Part shown: piece after piece, positions 1-12,387 of the stretch
Layout of the letters: each line of letters begins with the position of its first letter
How positions within the stretch are numbered: the first letter of the stretch is position 1
Source of the DNA: Brachypterus glaber
Lineage: Eukaryota; Arthropoda; Insecta; Coleoptera; Kateretidae
Direction of reading: 5' to 3'
NCBI GenBank assembly: GCA_958510825.1
Contig: OY294045.1
Coordinates: 10,033,916-10,097,915 of the forward strand
DNA: 64,000 bases
The notes under the pieces: model-generated
The model's input: only the letters and a program-made list of their open reading frames with translations
What the model was told of the DNA's origin: nothing
The model's database searches: none
Translations under genes and position numbers: made by a program

Positions 1-460
1 CGAAGCACTATGCTACTTCACAGCTTGTTGTAATTTAATATTGATGTACGAATGTATTGTACATTCGTTTGGTTGGTTGTTAAAGTTTGTTAAACATGCG
101 ACTAAGTCAGTAAGTTCATTGAAATACTTTTTATGATATTTTAGTTTACATTTATTTGTTTTAGAAGTACAGTGAACGACGCAAAAAATAATGCTTTCCC
201 TCATTTATTTTTTTTTTCAAAACATTAAAAAAAAAATAAAAAAAAATCAGCCTATTTTTTAAACTAAAAATATCTGGAAAGAAAAGTTTATTTTTTTTAA
301 ATTTATTTCAAAAAAAGCAGCAACAAATTTTCAACATCTTTTCGCTAACGCTAGACTTTTCTAGGGAGAAGTAATTATACATTGTATATATTTATATATT
401 GTATATTATTGTATGATATACAATGACAAACCAAAAATGTTCTGTTAAACTGGAAATGAC
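1..460. other. AT-rich sequence without recognisable gene
   Basis: The stretch is low-complexity, AT-rich DNA with homopolymer runs and a TATA/TGTATA-rich patch near 380-420. The only frame of note, on the minus strand near the left edge, resembles no family I know. I see no element ends here. Confidence 0.6.
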
Positions 461-481
461 AGAAATGTTCTTTTTCTACGA

Positions 482-511
482 GCGTGCGGAAAGATGTCTC
501 TTTCCGCACGC
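482..511. repeat. perfect 13-bp hairpin, GC-rich
   Basis: GCGTGCGGAAAGA is followed by a 4-base loop (TGTC) and its exact reverse complement. Further partial copies of the arm (GTGTGGAAAGA) follow within 30 bases. It is conspicuous in AT-rich surroundings and resembles the GC-rich cores of the other palindromes in the window. Function unknown. Confidence 0.7.
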
Positions 512-633
512 ATATGCGTGTGGAAAGAAGGTATTTTCCGCAAGTATAATTATTTCATAAAATGAAGTTGCTTGATTATACAAAAGTGTAATATTATAGG
601 CTAAGACACTTGTTTCCATGGCGACTGATCAAC

Positions 634-808
634 ATGATGGCGTCCTAAGCTAGTTTGTTCGTGTCAGTTGTCAGTTGTCAATTTTAATTATAAAGTTTTT
701 ATAAAAGAATATAATGAAGAAGAAGATGAAATATTAACTGAAGGAATAATAGAAATGGCAAATGCAACGGAAAACTGCAACAAATTTATCATTTATGTTC
801 AACCAAAG
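634..808 (+). other. short open frame of doubtful status
   Basis: A frame of just under 60 codons, starting after an in-frame TGA and lacking an early ATG, encodes an acidic run (EEEDE) and ends in TAG near 808. No splice sites or family match are evident. It could be an exon relic, but chance is a good explanation in a window this long. Confidence 0.12.
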
Positions 809-1413
809 TAGAATTGGTAATAACTAAAGTTATATTATTTTCAATAATTGTTAAAACTGTTTAATACCTTAATTCTGTCGTGTTATTCTTGTTATATTTA
901 TTCACGAAATAATAAAAATGTTTAAATTTCTTAATTGTTAACTGTTTTTCTATTGGAAAAAAATATAAAAATAAAATTTATTCAATTATACTTGTTGGAA
1001 AAATAGCTATTATCCAACACCTTTACAGAAATACTTGTTTTGAGCAGTATTTTGAATGTCAAAAGTGAGTTTTTTTCCACTAGTTACTAAAAAAATTTTC
1101 ACCCACTCTTTTACTATTAATTAAGTATTATAACTATTCTATAAATAGAAGCACGTTAACTAAACCATAAAAAATAAAGAAAACCCCAAATTATTCTTTA
1201 GTTTTTGAATAAAATACTATTTTTATTAAAAATTCTGTCATCACCGCGTCCATTTTGAGGTTTGTAAGAAATGTAAAACTAGCAATTGTTTATTTTTAAT
1301 AGGCATACTTAGGCCATAGCTACCTATTATTTTAGTATTAAGAAAACTTAATCTTAATATTTTTGACATAATTTTTCGCAAAATTATAGATTTTTATTTA
1401 AAAATAAAAGGTG

Positions 1414-1565
1414 TTGGATAAAATTAAATTCTCAACTCGTGTATTAAGTGATTTTATCCACTTAAGAATATAAGCCCACTCGGCCTGACGGCCTAGTAGG
1501 CTGATATTCTTTGCGTGGATAAAATGCTACTTAATACACTAGTTAAGAAAATAACTATTATTCAA
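1414..1565. repeat. imperfect palindrome, ACTCGT/ACTAGT class
   Basis: The outer arms are TTGGATAAAA on the left and AACTATTATTCAA on the right. The inner arms ACTCGTGTATTAAG and CTTAATACACTAGT pair apart from the CTCGT/CTAGT difference. The centre is a GC-rich CGGCCTGACGGCC segment. The arrangement matches the palindromes at 40732-40879 and 41068-41213, so this is one degenerate copy of a wider family. Confidence 0.65.
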
Positions 1566-1589
1566 TTATACTTATATATAAAAGTATAT

Positions 1590-1715
1590 TTTATTTTTAA
1601 CTCGCTCGTAGAAAAAATATTGTTCCTAACGCATGCGTAAAGAGGCTTCGTCGCAAATGGAATCTAGTGCGGAAAAGAGCCTCTTTCCACACTTGTTAGA
1701 AAAATAGCTATTTCC
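1590..1715. repeat. degenerate palindrome of the same class
   Basis: AACTCGCTCGTAGAAAAAATA on the left faces CACTTGTTAGAAAAATAGC on the right. Between them lie GC-richer blocks: GCATGCG, an AAGAGGC/GCCTCTTT pair and GGAAAAGAG. The arms are too diverged to fold cleanly, so I read it as a decayed relative of the 1414-1565 palindrome. Confidence 0.4.
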
Positions 1716-1816
1716 TGTTAAAAATTGACATTTTATGCCAAGACGATTCAAATTTTAAATCTCTAACTTCTAACATAAAAGAAAAAGGGGGTGTACCATG
1801 GTCTTGTTGCACCCGG
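1716..1816 (+). repeat. right half of a CCGGGTG-ended foldback
   Basis: The sequence matches the right arm of the complete element at 61356-61713: AAAATTGACATTTTATG, then AAATCTCTAACTT, then a terminus GGGGGTGTACCATGG...GCACCCGG followed by TA. The left arm is missing, so this is a truncated copy. Confidence 0.65.
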
Positions 1817-2096
1817 TATGCAAAATTTATTGAAATATTGTTAAATTAATAAAAAAATAATTTTCCAAAAAGGTGTGAAACAGTCTCCGAAGCGTGTCGC
1901 CTATCCATTGCAACTTAACTGTGTCGGTGTTGCTTGAGTAAGAAATTATTACATATGTTCAGAGTACTGTTGTCAGTACCGGTACTATTATGAATTTATT
2001 ACTAAATTATTTAAATAGGGTTTTCTGATAAATATTTTAAAACTGGGTTCCGGCTTTTTTAAAATAATTTGCTTTTCAAAGTAAGAAAACGGTTAA

Positions 2097-2504
2097 ACCT
2101 TTTGCGGACGGATACATGAATTTATGCAAAATAAATATTTATTTTATTAAAAGTATATTTTTAAAAAAGTTGATTAAAAAACTCAAAAATATAAAAAAAA
2201 GTAGATACATTAAAAAAAAAGACACTAAATATGTAACATATGAAAGTAAAAGTCATTTTACACCAAAAATATCTAACATATAAATAAACAAACGTGTAGT
2301 GCAGTGTGAGCTGTGATATTTTAGTGTTGGTTTCTGCAGATTAAGTGATGTTTCAAGATAGGAACTACATTTTATTGAATAGGTGGCATCAAGGACTATA
2401 TGATATAGTCCTCACTGGTTACCTATTTGTCACCACTAAGCTACAAAGTTTATAAAAAATCATTAAAAGGTGGTATCAATATGGCACCAGTAGTCCCCAA
2501 AGGG
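2097..2504. mobile_element. piggyBac-like MITE, TTAA-flanked
   Basis: TTAA lies at 2093-2096 and 2505-2508. Inside it the ends read ACCTTTTGCGGAC and, reverse-complemented from the right, CCCTTTGGGGACT, which is an imperfect terminal inverted repeat. TTAA duplication with a CCCTTT-type end is the established signature of piggyBac non-autonomous elements. There is no transposase. An internal AGGACTATAT/ATATAGTCCT palindrome lies near 2390-2415. Confidence 0.55.
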
Positions 2505-2674
2505 TTAAACAAAAGTCCATTTTACATTTTTTGATTAATTTGCCATGCTAACATGTTGAATCATAAATTATGATATGATATTTTTAAAAAAGTTGAAAAA
2601 GTCAAAACATATTGATTAAAATACTAAAAAATATTCAAAAAATGGTAATCTACCATAAGGACCACTGCTACAAG

Positions 2675-3044
2675 TAGATACATTAAAAAAAGACACTAAA
2701 TATGATAAATTTATTTCATTTTCATGACTATCTAGTCATTTTACACTAAAAATATGTAACATATGAATAAACAAACTTGTAGCAGTGTACGCTGTGATAT
2801 TTGTCGGTTTCTGCAGATTAAGTGATGTTTCAAGGTAGGAACTACATTTTATTGAATAGGTGGCAAGGACTATATGATATAGTCCTCACTGGTTACCTAT
2901 TTGTCACCACTAAGCTACAACGTTTATAAATCATTAAAAAGTGGTATCAATATGGCACCACTAGTTCCCAAAGGGTTATAGAAAAGTCAATTTTACATTT
3001 TTTGGTTAATTTAACATGTTGAATCATAAATTATGATTTATATT
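2675..3044 (+). repeat. tandem partner of the 2.2-2.58 kb sequence
   Basis: The block from about 2199 to 2580 is repeated here in the same orientation, about 475 bases downstream. It includes GTAGATACATTAAAAAAA, the GAATAGGTGGC hairpin and CCCAAAGGGTTA. The second copy has TTAT instead of TTAA at its right end and several small indels. The duplication therefore includes the piggyBac-like end plus neighbouring DNA. Confidence 0.7.
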
Positions 3045-4490
3045 TGTGTCTTGGTAAAAGAATAATTAAACAAAAATACATATCAAGACGAAACTTTTAT
3101 TTGAGTTGGAGGAAAGACTTTTTTCTAAAAATGAGGAAAATCAACGTTTCAAGTTAAATAACATACATTATGTAGGTGAAATACTTACTTCAAAGTTTTT
3201 CTGTGCGCAAAACTTTCTCAATGTAATTTATCATATTTAAAATGGAAATCCATCAAACTGGAAAAAACTGTCTGATAAATATAATATATTGTTATTATAA
3301 GCCAAAGAATTCATATATTTAATAAAATAAAACTAATTCCAAGAAAATACTTTCTCTATAGTGAAAAAAAGTAAAATTAATATGTGAAAAAGTTATCGGA
3401 AAAAGTCTGCAATTTTTTCCCCACCACATTCGATTTTTATTATACAATTATCTATAATTATCTATTATTATAATAAGTCAATATTATCGAAATGGGTTTT
3501 TGGGAAAATTATCTTTAAATGACATTCGAGCGAAAACAGCAGTGTAACTGCTGATTATGTTATCCCAAAAAGGATAATGTTATTTAATTTAATGATAGAT
3601 TATATATATTTTTTTCTAAGAATTGTGTTATTTAGGGACAGACCTGGAATGAAAACTACAGCAGATCAGAATATGTTGGTTTGTTGACCAACAGCTTCTT
3701 GGCCAAAATTATTTTTGTAGTGATTTTGATTTGGAAAGTTTTAATACCATAACCATTAGATGTTATAATATATTATAACGTAACATATTATGTTATACGT
3801 TAGATCTTATACTATTTTATTCACAATTATTTAGAAATAAGCTAATTTCATACAAGGGTAAAAGTTGGAAAATCAATTATTGTTAACTTCCATCCCTTGG
3901 TCGGGAACTGTCTTGTTACTAACTTTACTTTACTTCACTTCAGATATGTCAAAAGCTTAAATGTATTAAAACCGTATGGAAAAAATAGTTTTAATTACTA
4001 TTTTTTTTTTAAATAACATCAGATACACATTTAAATTGCAGTATTTTCGTATTTCTAAAATATATTAAATTTACAACCAATTTAACAGTAATTTCTGAAA
4101 GATCACTGATAAGTACTGTCACGGATGGGATTTTAACGAAGTAAATACATAACGTTATTTTTATACTTTTTTAGACAAATATTTTTTATTTATGTCGAAT
4201 TAATATTTATATTCTATATATGTTTTAAAATTGAAAAAAATTATTTTTTATTTTATTATGGTTAGATCGCCATCTATACATGCATTGATAAAGCAAAAAT
4301 TTGTAACTAACTTTACCAGTGTTTATAAATTTAGAGATGGTGTCAGTTTTTTCGTGGAACATAAAATATACAATTGTTAATAAAATAGGTAAAAGTGAAT
4401 AAAATAGTATAAAAACCTCAGCTAACGCTCCTTAGTCAGCTAACTTTCCCTCAGGAAATGAAACATTTTCCACCTAAGTATGTAATATAA
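3045..4490. other. gene-free stretch
   Basis: I see only AT-rich DNA with short inverted patches (for example the TTATAATATATTATAA region near 3770). No long open frame, element terminus or RNA gene is recognisable. Confidence 0.5.
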
Positions 4491-4973
4491 TCTATTATAT
4501 AAAATGCTAACTCACTTCAGCAATCAACGCCCAGCCCAAACCCCTAGACCTAGAAACTTGAAATTTGGAAAGTTTATTTATTTTATGATGTAAGCACCCA
4601 CTAAGAAAGGATTTTTCGAAATTCAACCCTTAAGGGAGTGAAACGGGGGTTGAAAGGTTTTTTTTTAAAGTGTGCGTATCTCAGAGACCCCTTAATCTAG
4701 AATTTTCATATTTGGCAAAAATATTCTTTATCGAAATTTAAAAGATACGCATTTTAGGAATTTAAGTCGGAGTGGTAAATTTTGTAAATATAACCCTTTT
4801 TTTTAAATGTGCGTATCTCAAAGACCTGTTAATCTAGAACCTCAATATTTGGCGAAAATATTCTTTATTGAAATCGAAAAGATACGTGTTTCAGGAATTT
4901 TCGATATTCGACCCCCAAGGTGGTAAAAAATGTTAATCTTAATGCCCAGTGCAACGCACGGGTATTCGGCTAG
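4491..4973 (+). mobile_element. non-autonomous Helitron-like element
   Basis: The left end is TCTATTATATAAAATGC, preceded by A. The right end carries the hairpin CCCAGTGC-AAC-GCACGGG, a short spacer, and CTAG followed by T. A 5' TC end, a 3' hairpin about ten bases before CTRR, insertion between A and T and no target duplication are the defining Helitron features. The interior holds repeated blocks (GTGCGTATCTCA, GATACGC) and no Rep/helicase frame. It would depend on an autonomous partner elsewhere. Confidence 0.7.
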
Positions 4974-5518
4974 TACTATTATAATTTAGTAAACCAAATT
5001 TTCAGTCACGGATGTCAACACCACACTTTGGCCATATTATAGAATTGCCACTGTGACCAAACTGGCCGTATCCGGGCTACTGAACAACGTTTAGATCGTT
5101 TAATTTAAAATGGACCACTCAGTATATGTAAAATTTGGCAATTACAAAAGTAAAATCTATTTTCATTGTAAGAAAAGGAGGAAACAATATTAATTACCTT
5201 CCGCTTACCAAATTGTGTATTCAGATGGTTAATTTAGTACATCGCGATAAGACTAACTTTAATTACTGTAAACTAGACTAACTATTGTTCTCGCTCATGC
5301 CAAGTAGCAATCACTTGCATTTGTTTCTATTTAAGGGTCCTTTCAAATAAAAAAAAAGCTATAAATACTAGAGTGGGTCAAAAAAAACGACTATTTTTTT
5401 TTACGTTATACCCTGAAAAATCGGTTGCTAGACACCTCTAGAAAATTCTCACCAAATATGAGCTCTTAATTTTGATAAGAAGGTCCTCCGCTTTACAATT
5501 TTCTATTTTTTCCTCTGT

Positions 5519-6589
5519 TCGTTAAAAAGTATTTCTCCCCATATTCTTGTAGGAAATCGAACGCTCTACAAAAAAGGTATCTTACAATTTTTTCGTAAAC
5601 CTCACCGTTTAAAAGATATCAAAGGTTAAAGTTTGATTATTTTAGGAGACTTTTCTGTTTTGCTTTTGAATTTTATAACTCGCTTACAAAAAATTGTTAT
5701 GAATTGCGCAATTCATAGTTTTGTAGGAAATTAACTGCTCTACAAAAATAGTTATGAATTGCGCAATTCACAGTTTTGTAGGAAATTAACTGCTCTACAA
5801 AAATAGTCTCTTATGATTTGTCGATTAAATTAAGCGTTTAAAAGATATTCATCGTCAAACTTCAATGTATACTAATTTTAATAGTTTTTGATGAATATTT
5901 CGAAAAATTTCAATTTAATTTATGAGTTTCACGAAAATTTATACAAATTTGAGTTCCTATGAAAAGAGAAATGTTTTAAACTATTTGTCTCGTTTTTTTT
6001 TTAGTCCTACGTATGTTTGGTTTGGACTTGAAACAAAAAATAGTGCATTATTTTTAACTCAGAGTCAATGATTTATTAAATTTTGAAAAAAATAATAATA
6101 AAATAAAAAGTTATTATAAAGATAAATTTTATGAAAATATTATTAAAATAAAAAAGTTTCAAATAAATTTTCGAAAGGGAAACTTCTATTAGAGTTACTC
6201 TTACGATATAAACTCAAATTTGTATAAATTTTCGTGAAACTCATAAATTGAAATTTTTCGAATTATTTATCAAAAACTATTAAAATTAGTAAGCATTGAA
6301 GTGTGACGATGAATATCTTTTAAACGCTTAATTTAATCGACAAATCATAAGAGACCATTTTGTAGAGCAGTTAATTTCCTACAAAACTATGAATTGCGCA
6401 ATTCATAACAATTTTTTGTGAGCGAGTTATAAAATTTAAAAGCAAAACAGAAAAGTCTCCTAAAATAATCAAACTTTAACCTTTGATATCTTTTAAACGG
6501 TGAGGTTTACGAAAAAATTGTAAGTGACCTTTTTTGTAGAGCGTTCGATTTCCTACAAGAATATGGTGTGAAATACTTTTCAACGAACA
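5519..6589. repeat. 1.1 kb long inverted repeat (foldback)
   Basis: The left arm (GTTCGTTAAAAAGTATTTC to about 5990) is repeated as its reverse complement from about 6170 to GAATATGG...AACGAAC near 6589. The arms share GTAGGAAATCGAACGCTCTAC and many other blocks, with a spacer of roughly 180 bases. The left arm carries a 58-base unit twice (around GAATTGCGCAATTC, 5692-5806). The right arm carries it once. No target duplication was located, so the true ends are uncertain. Confidence 0.8.
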
Positions 6590-7088
6590 GTTGTCAAAGA
6601 GATATGAATTTTTGTTTCTAATACTGAGGAAGTAGGAAATGTAACCATCGTTATATTTTACAGGCTTTCCAGCTCTAATGATATCTTTTAGAAAGCATTA
6701 TCAGGTACAATGTAAAACTGTACTTAATAATCTTAGTCGGCTATGTTTGGGCATGGCCAGCTTTAATATCCTTTGAGTATGAACAATTGAACATCCACGT
6801 ACCTTTTGTCTTTTGTTTTGTTTGGAATCAATTTGGCTGTCAACGGGGCTTTCAATAAACACGTGCTGAAATTCAATAGAACCTTGTCATTTCACACTAA
6901 TAGAATGTCTAATTGAAGACCTTTGTGCAACAAATCCCTATTTATGCCGTGACATGTCACACTGAAAAAAAAATAATCAAAATTATTCTTTATCTTTTAT
7001 ATCCGGAAATTCCCTACATTCTTTGTCATTTGTGAGCAGAATTCCATTCTAGGCCTGTCTTTCTTTCTCCCAGCTATATCTATATCTA
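6590..7088. other. gene-free stretch
   Basis: This is unremarkable AT-rich sequence between the foldback and MITE-A. I see no coding or structural signal. Confidence 0.5.
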
Positions 7089-7513
7089 CACGGAAAAAAA
7101 AAATTATAGCTAGGAGCGCTATAACATACATACCAAGCAAATTATAATCGCTTATTATATAAATACAAGGCTTTCTCTTACAATTATGGCAGTCAGTGTA
7201 AAAATTTATATGAAATACTTTAATTGTTTAGTGAATAATAAAATATAACAAATAGTATGGCATTTATAGCTTAAATAGATTTAATTATTGTCCGTGCTAA
7301 TAATTTTTATAATATAATAAAATTTCTGTAAATTTATAATAGTGCCTGTAATAAATATAATCGTGTCTGTAATATATATAATCGTTTCCAATTTATTTTT
7401 AACATTATTAGTTATTGTGTCCCTTATAATCTATAGCTTAAATCACTATAATTTGCCACTGATACCAAATATCTTATAATGTATAGCGCAGAGCCCACTA
7501 ATTTCTTTCCGTG
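7089..7513 (+). mobile_element. MITE-A copy 1
   Basis: This 425-base element begins CACGGAAAAAAAAA and ends CTAATTTCTTTCCGTG, flanked by TA on both sides. Three further copies occur at 20566-20990, 44797-45220 (reverse) and 48088-48506. Imperfect terminal inverted repeats include CACGGAAA and GCGCTATA. There is no coding capacity. The copies are nearly identical, which suggests recent spread. Confidence 0.85.
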
Positions 7514-8365
7514 TATATCTTTAGGTAAGGTTCATGTCTTAATATTATATTAACATTTGATCCTTTTTCCTATAAAGTACATTTTTCCCAACGAACTAAC
7601 AACTCTTCTCTCTAGAATACGCATACCGTTAATATAAAGTATCGCCAACATCTCGGTTTGTTTGAAAACAAATAGTAGGTATATTCAGGCCTGAACAATA
7701 ACAATTACCAGTAACTGTTATTGTTGTCTCTGTTAGAACAAAGCTGTGCGAGTAAGACAGACAAATGTATATGTTGGCTACGTTTTTGTGTTTTTACAAA
7801 TGAAATGCCTATTCTAGAGAGAAGAGTTATTAGTTCGTTGATTTTTCCCAATTCTCTCGAATATATAATATTTTCCCTAAATGGCAGCAAACAAATAAAT
7901 AAAAAAAATTGCTGCCAACTAAATAATACTTTCCTATATACGCCTAGGTTTATTAAAACTAAAAACAAATAAAATAAAAAAAATCAAATAATTTTCGTTT
8001 TCAAAAAAAAAAAAAAAATGAAAAAAGTTTCTTTTTTCGTAGAACATAAAAATAAATTGAATAAAGTATGTTTTTGAAAAAAATAGTTTTTACCCCAACC
8101 CGATTTTTACGAAAAACAAATTTTTTTTTTCAAAATTGTTTGACTAACGCAACTCTTTCCTTGGGGAAAGTAATAAATGCAATTTTCTTAGACTATCTTT
8201 TGAAATTTTCATTTATATCATTTAAAATTAGTTTAAAAGTATACTTGGCATCGTATTATCTTGAAATTAATTATTAAACAAAAATTGTTCCATTTTTTTA
8301 AGAATCTTTGACGAAAATTTCCATTTCTAACACTTTTAAAAAAATAGCCAACAAAAGAATTTTAC
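7514..8365. other. gene-free stretch
   Basis: Two opposite-strand frames of over 80 codons overlap at 7705-7972. Neither resembles a known family and both lie in simple AT-rich DNA. The 7980-8280 part is A/T-tract rich with a Phe/Lys-biased frame. I do not call a gene here. Confidence 0.5.
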
Positions 8366-8526
8366 GAGCTTTAAAATGATGTATCACACGATCCTCTATT
8401 CCATTAAAAAAAAATGTTCCCCCTACCCATGCCTCCATTGTGACCCCCTAAACATATTAAATATACATAGTTTTGTGCTTTCATTAAGCTCTTATTAAGG
8501 ATTCTCATGATAAATGGGCCACCCTG
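8366..8526 (+). repeat. right half of a foldback related to 61920-62626
   Basis: TTTAAAATGATGTATCACACG and the following C-rich blocks match the right half of the 61920-62626 element. The segment ends CCACCCTG followed by TA. The left arm is absent. Confidence 0.55.
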
Positions 8527-8637
8527 TATATCCCTCAGTAAATAAGCCTATTATTTACAAAATTATATTATAACATAGTTTTATTCAATCGATGAAGAAA
8601 CAAGCCGTCAAGATACATAATTCTACGCATTCCATTA

Positions 8638-9075
8638 TATACTATTCACAGTAAATGGTATAGTGCATTTACCAAATTGATAGAATTGATTGATTTCATA
8701 ATAAAAGTAATTTTTCCTGAAAAAGTTACGTTAATCGGATTTTTTTTTTTTGACTTTTTTCGATTTTTTTAAAGTTTAACCCCACATAACTTTTTTGTTT
8801 TGGGGGGGTTTACCTTTAAAAACAATAGGGATCTTCCCCTCGTAGAACTTCATTTTTCCTGAAAATTTCGAGCCAATTGGATTCTTGAGTTATCGTCTCC
8901 ACATAAAACGTGACATCGGACAGATGGACGGTCGGACAAAAAAAAAACTTATTTTTTCATGAAAAAAATTTATATCCAAGAATTTTTTGCCTAGGACGAT
9001 TTTTGAAAATTTTTGAAAATTTGAAACTACCGTATAATACTATTCTAGCGCAGGCGCTGTGAATAGTATAATAGT
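8638..9075. repeat. probable short TIR element
   Basis: TATACTATTCACAG near 8639 faces CTGTGAATAGTATA near 9059. The right end itself folds back (TAGTATTATACGG region). The interior contains GGACAGATGGACGGTCGGAC, a motif type also seen at 10360, 42620 and 60044. Boundaries are uncertain because the left terminal repeat is short. Confidence 0.4.
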
Positions 9076-9320
9076 AAATAAAATCATCCTAAAAAGAGAT
9101 AGGAAATCGAAGGACAAAAGGAATAGAACGTAATGTATGCATTTAATTTAAAGAGGATTTCCATCGAGGCAATTTCAGAGATAGGATTATAATAATATAC
9201 AAGAATATATAAGAATATCCTTATTTATAGTATACTAGATTTTATTAAGGAATTTTGCTGTTCACGTAAAGATACGTTATTTGAATATTTTTATCAGCAA
9301 ATCCTTTAAACCTTAGCTTA

Positions 9321-10507
9321 CCGTCAAACGGGGTAAAGCGAATCACAAGGGGGTGATATGAAATTTTCAAATAAGCCTTACCTCAAAAACCGATAAAAAT
9401 GTAGTTACACCCTCAGTCAGTGATTTGTCCTTATAACGTAACTGGAAAATATTGTTATTTTTTTGTAAAAATGTCTATGGTATAGCTGAACCTTTTTTTA
9501 TTTTTTCTGTCATATTTTTTTTTTTAATTTTTTAATGTAAATTTAATTTATTAATATTTTTACCATTTACACTAGTTTTTATATTTAATTATTATATTTT
9601 TTTAATAAATTTGCCCTGAAGAAGCCCCAATAATCAGGGCCGAAACGTTGGCTTTAGAGTTTTTTCACTGTGTTCTTTAAAGCAAGATTAGAATCAATAT
9701 ATACTTCATAAGGTACTATTACTAAAAAAAGGTTTCCTTCTAGTTGATTTTAACCTTTTTAACTCTTTAGTCAAGGTTGGTTTATCCAATTATTAACACT
9801 TAACCAAGAATCTAACCAATAAACCAAATGAAACGTTGCAAGCACCCTGTCAAAACATCGGCACTATTGTACACTAGGGCCATCTAGTTTGCAAATTTCA
9901 AACTAGGTGTTTTGTTTGATTTTAAATTCTGTATCTTTAAAACATTATATTCTGGCAAAAAACTGTATATAACATTTTTTTAGGGCTTAAAAAGAGCTTT
10001 TATTTAAAATATAATTTTTTGAAATCGGGTTATAAATATGAGATATGGTAAAAAAACATTTTACTGCTTTAAACGCCAATATCTCGAAAACAATGCGTTT
10101 TAGGAAAACGTTGTTTATAACATTTTTTGACCAATTTAAAATTATCTTTTATATAAGTGCTAAATTAACCAAATATAATAATAATTGCCTTAATTATAAA
10201 CAAAAACGCTAAAAATAGGAGTTTAAGCCTATTTTTACCCCCTTACCCCAATCGTTTACCTCCAAAACCTAATTAGCTCTTCGAAATACGATAAGAAAAA
10301 ATATGCAAAAACGGCAAAGTCGATATCTCATGTAGAAATGGAGTTAGAGATTTTACACCCAGACAGACAGACAGACGGACGCAATTTTTTTTTCTGGTTT
10401 CGACTCAGAATGGTCTAAAACGTCGAGAAATGTGATAAACCGGGCCTAAGTGCCGATGTAATTTATGCATTTTACTTGGGTAGGATATTGCTTTACCCGT
10501 TTGACGG
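9321..10507. mobile_element. 1.2 kb TIR element flanked by TA
   Basis: The ends are CCGTCAAACGGGGTAAAGC and GCTTTACCCGTTTGACGG, a near-perfect terminal inverted repeat bounded by TA at 9319-9320 and 10508-10509. No transposase frame is present, so it is non-autonomous. The interior holds a hammerhead-like motif (9616-9652) and a CAGA microsatellite near 10360. A TA duplication fits the Tc1/mariner group and others. The superfamily is not assigned. Confidence 0.7.
9616..9652 (+). other. hammerhead-like CTGAAGA...CGAAAC motif
   Basis: CTGAAGAAG, a short stem (GCCC / GGGC) and CGAAACGTTGG occur in the order of a hammerhead core: CUGANGA, stem II, GAAA. The base of the stem holds an unpaired or mismatched nucleotide, so activity is doubtful. 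The same pattern recurs at six other places in the window. Confidence 0.35.
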
Positions 10508-11589
10508 TATCTAATAAAATAATATGCCTAAGCACATCGAACGGTTAATTTTAACTTAAAACAACTGTTTAGATTCGTGTATTATCAACAATTTATTGTA
10601 GTACATTTATTACATTAATCAATAACTAAGAGCTTCTCTATCGTACATGGATTAAACTGTCTGTTCATGAACAGTTAGCGATTTATAGTTGCAATTTTGA
10701 TAAAGAAAATTGTTATGTGTTTTATAACAAAAACCGGCGATTGCGATTAACGGATAAAATTTATAAAACAGTATTTGTTAAAGATTGTGGTAATTTTAAT
10801 TATACTTCCTGATGCGAGTCCGAATATAACACTGTGTAGTCACACTTAAGTAACAAAAGTGCATCATATTGTTTATGGATACATTTTAAGTCATTTTATA
10901 ACTTAATTTAGTCGAAGAAGTGTGACCTATCCAATAATTTTGATAAGTTACGATGGTTCCTTTACCATTCCTTATTTCCCAACTTTAGGAGAATACTACA
11001 AGAAAACTTTCTTATTTTATATACCCAAAAAGTTCCCTTTTATCCCAGTCGAGGAAATCGTCGAGTCAACTTGAGCGATGTTTGTGGTTTAAAGATTTTT
11101 GAGGGCGCTATTTCTTTAAAAAAATAAAATAAAAGTTTGAGATATATTTAGTTTATCGATTAGAAGGTAGTTATAAAAAAAATTACAATTAAACAAAATG
11201 GTTCCTTGTAAATTAAGTTACTGAATAAAGAAAAATGTGGTTGATCAGCTTAAAAATATCGTTTTATACTATTTGGCTCGAGCAAAGCTGACTCCAGACT
11301 TGGATCCAAATTAGTTAAAAAAATGGTTTCAAGCTGTTTAAGTTAAACAGTTCAATGAGTGTAGAACCTCACGGGTACCAATTTGTTCATAATTTTGTAG
11401 ACTTTTTTTATAAATCCTTCTAATCGATTTTTTTTTTTTTTTTTAATTTCTGATGGTTCTTGCAGGTCTTGAACTTTTATTTTATATTTATATTTAAAAA
11501 TAATAATATTTAAAAAGACCATCCTATAAAACTCATAGAATCCCAGCTCTAGTGATTGTCTTAAATTGATCACATAGGTAGGGAATATA
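10508..11589. other. gene-free stretch
   Basis: The sequence is AT-rich with no recognisable coding exon. A 73-codon minus-strand frame at 11352-11573 is lysine/isoleucine-rich and without family resemblance. Confidence 0.5.
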
Positions 11590-12387
11590 CAGGGTGAGTT
11601 TTTTAAAGTGTTACAAGGGAATATCTCGAAAACAGTTAAAATTTTTTTTGTGAAATTTTGGTGAAGTAATAGGGAGGCAGGGGGACATATTTAAACATAT
11701 TTTTGACACCTACCCCCCCTCCCTATTTTGAGGGGCGGGGGATAACTTTGAAATTTTAAATAGGATGATGTACTTTTTTTTTTAATTCGAATCTACTTAA
11801 AAAACTAGGTATATATGCAAAAAAGAAATTGATTTGCTCTTTCGGTAATTGAATTATGATTTATTAGATTAAAATACTAATAAAGTTTTTTTTTGTTTAT
11901 TTGTTTTTTTTATTTGATTCCATGATAACGCGTTTTTTTAAATTTAAGTCAGTCGAGAATTTTAACAGTTTGACGATTATTTCTCAGTTTATTCTTCAAT
12001 TAAACATGGAAAATGTTTGGAAGTTGAAGGGGGACATTTTGAACAGTTGCTCAAACATGACGGACGAAAAATTAGTTGAAATTTAATTGTTAATTTTTTT
12101 TGTATAATATAATTTAATTAATGATAACTTCATAACCTAAAGAGCAAATCATTTTTTTTGCATACATACCTTATTTTTTACGTAGATTCGAATTTCATAA
12201 AAAAAAGTACATCATCCCATTTAAAAATTCAAAGTTATCCCCCGCCCCTCAAAATAGGGAGGGGGTAGGTGCCAAAAATATGTTTAAATGTGTCCCCCCG
12301 CCTCCCTATTACTTCAGCAAAATTTCACAAAAAAAAATTAGACCTTTTTCGGGATATTCCCTTGTAACACTTTAAAAAACTCACCCT
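11590..12387. mobile_element. CAGGGTG-ended foldback element
   Basis: The left end CAGGGTGAGTTTTTTAAA and the right end TTTAAAAAACTCACCCTT are inverted copies flanked by TA. The arms run roughly 11590-11843 and 12136-12387 and include C-rich CCCCCCCTCCCTATTTTG blocks. A single-copy core of about 290 bases contains a 61-codon frame of no known family. One arm of the same element is found at 15526-15785. Confidence 0.8.
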
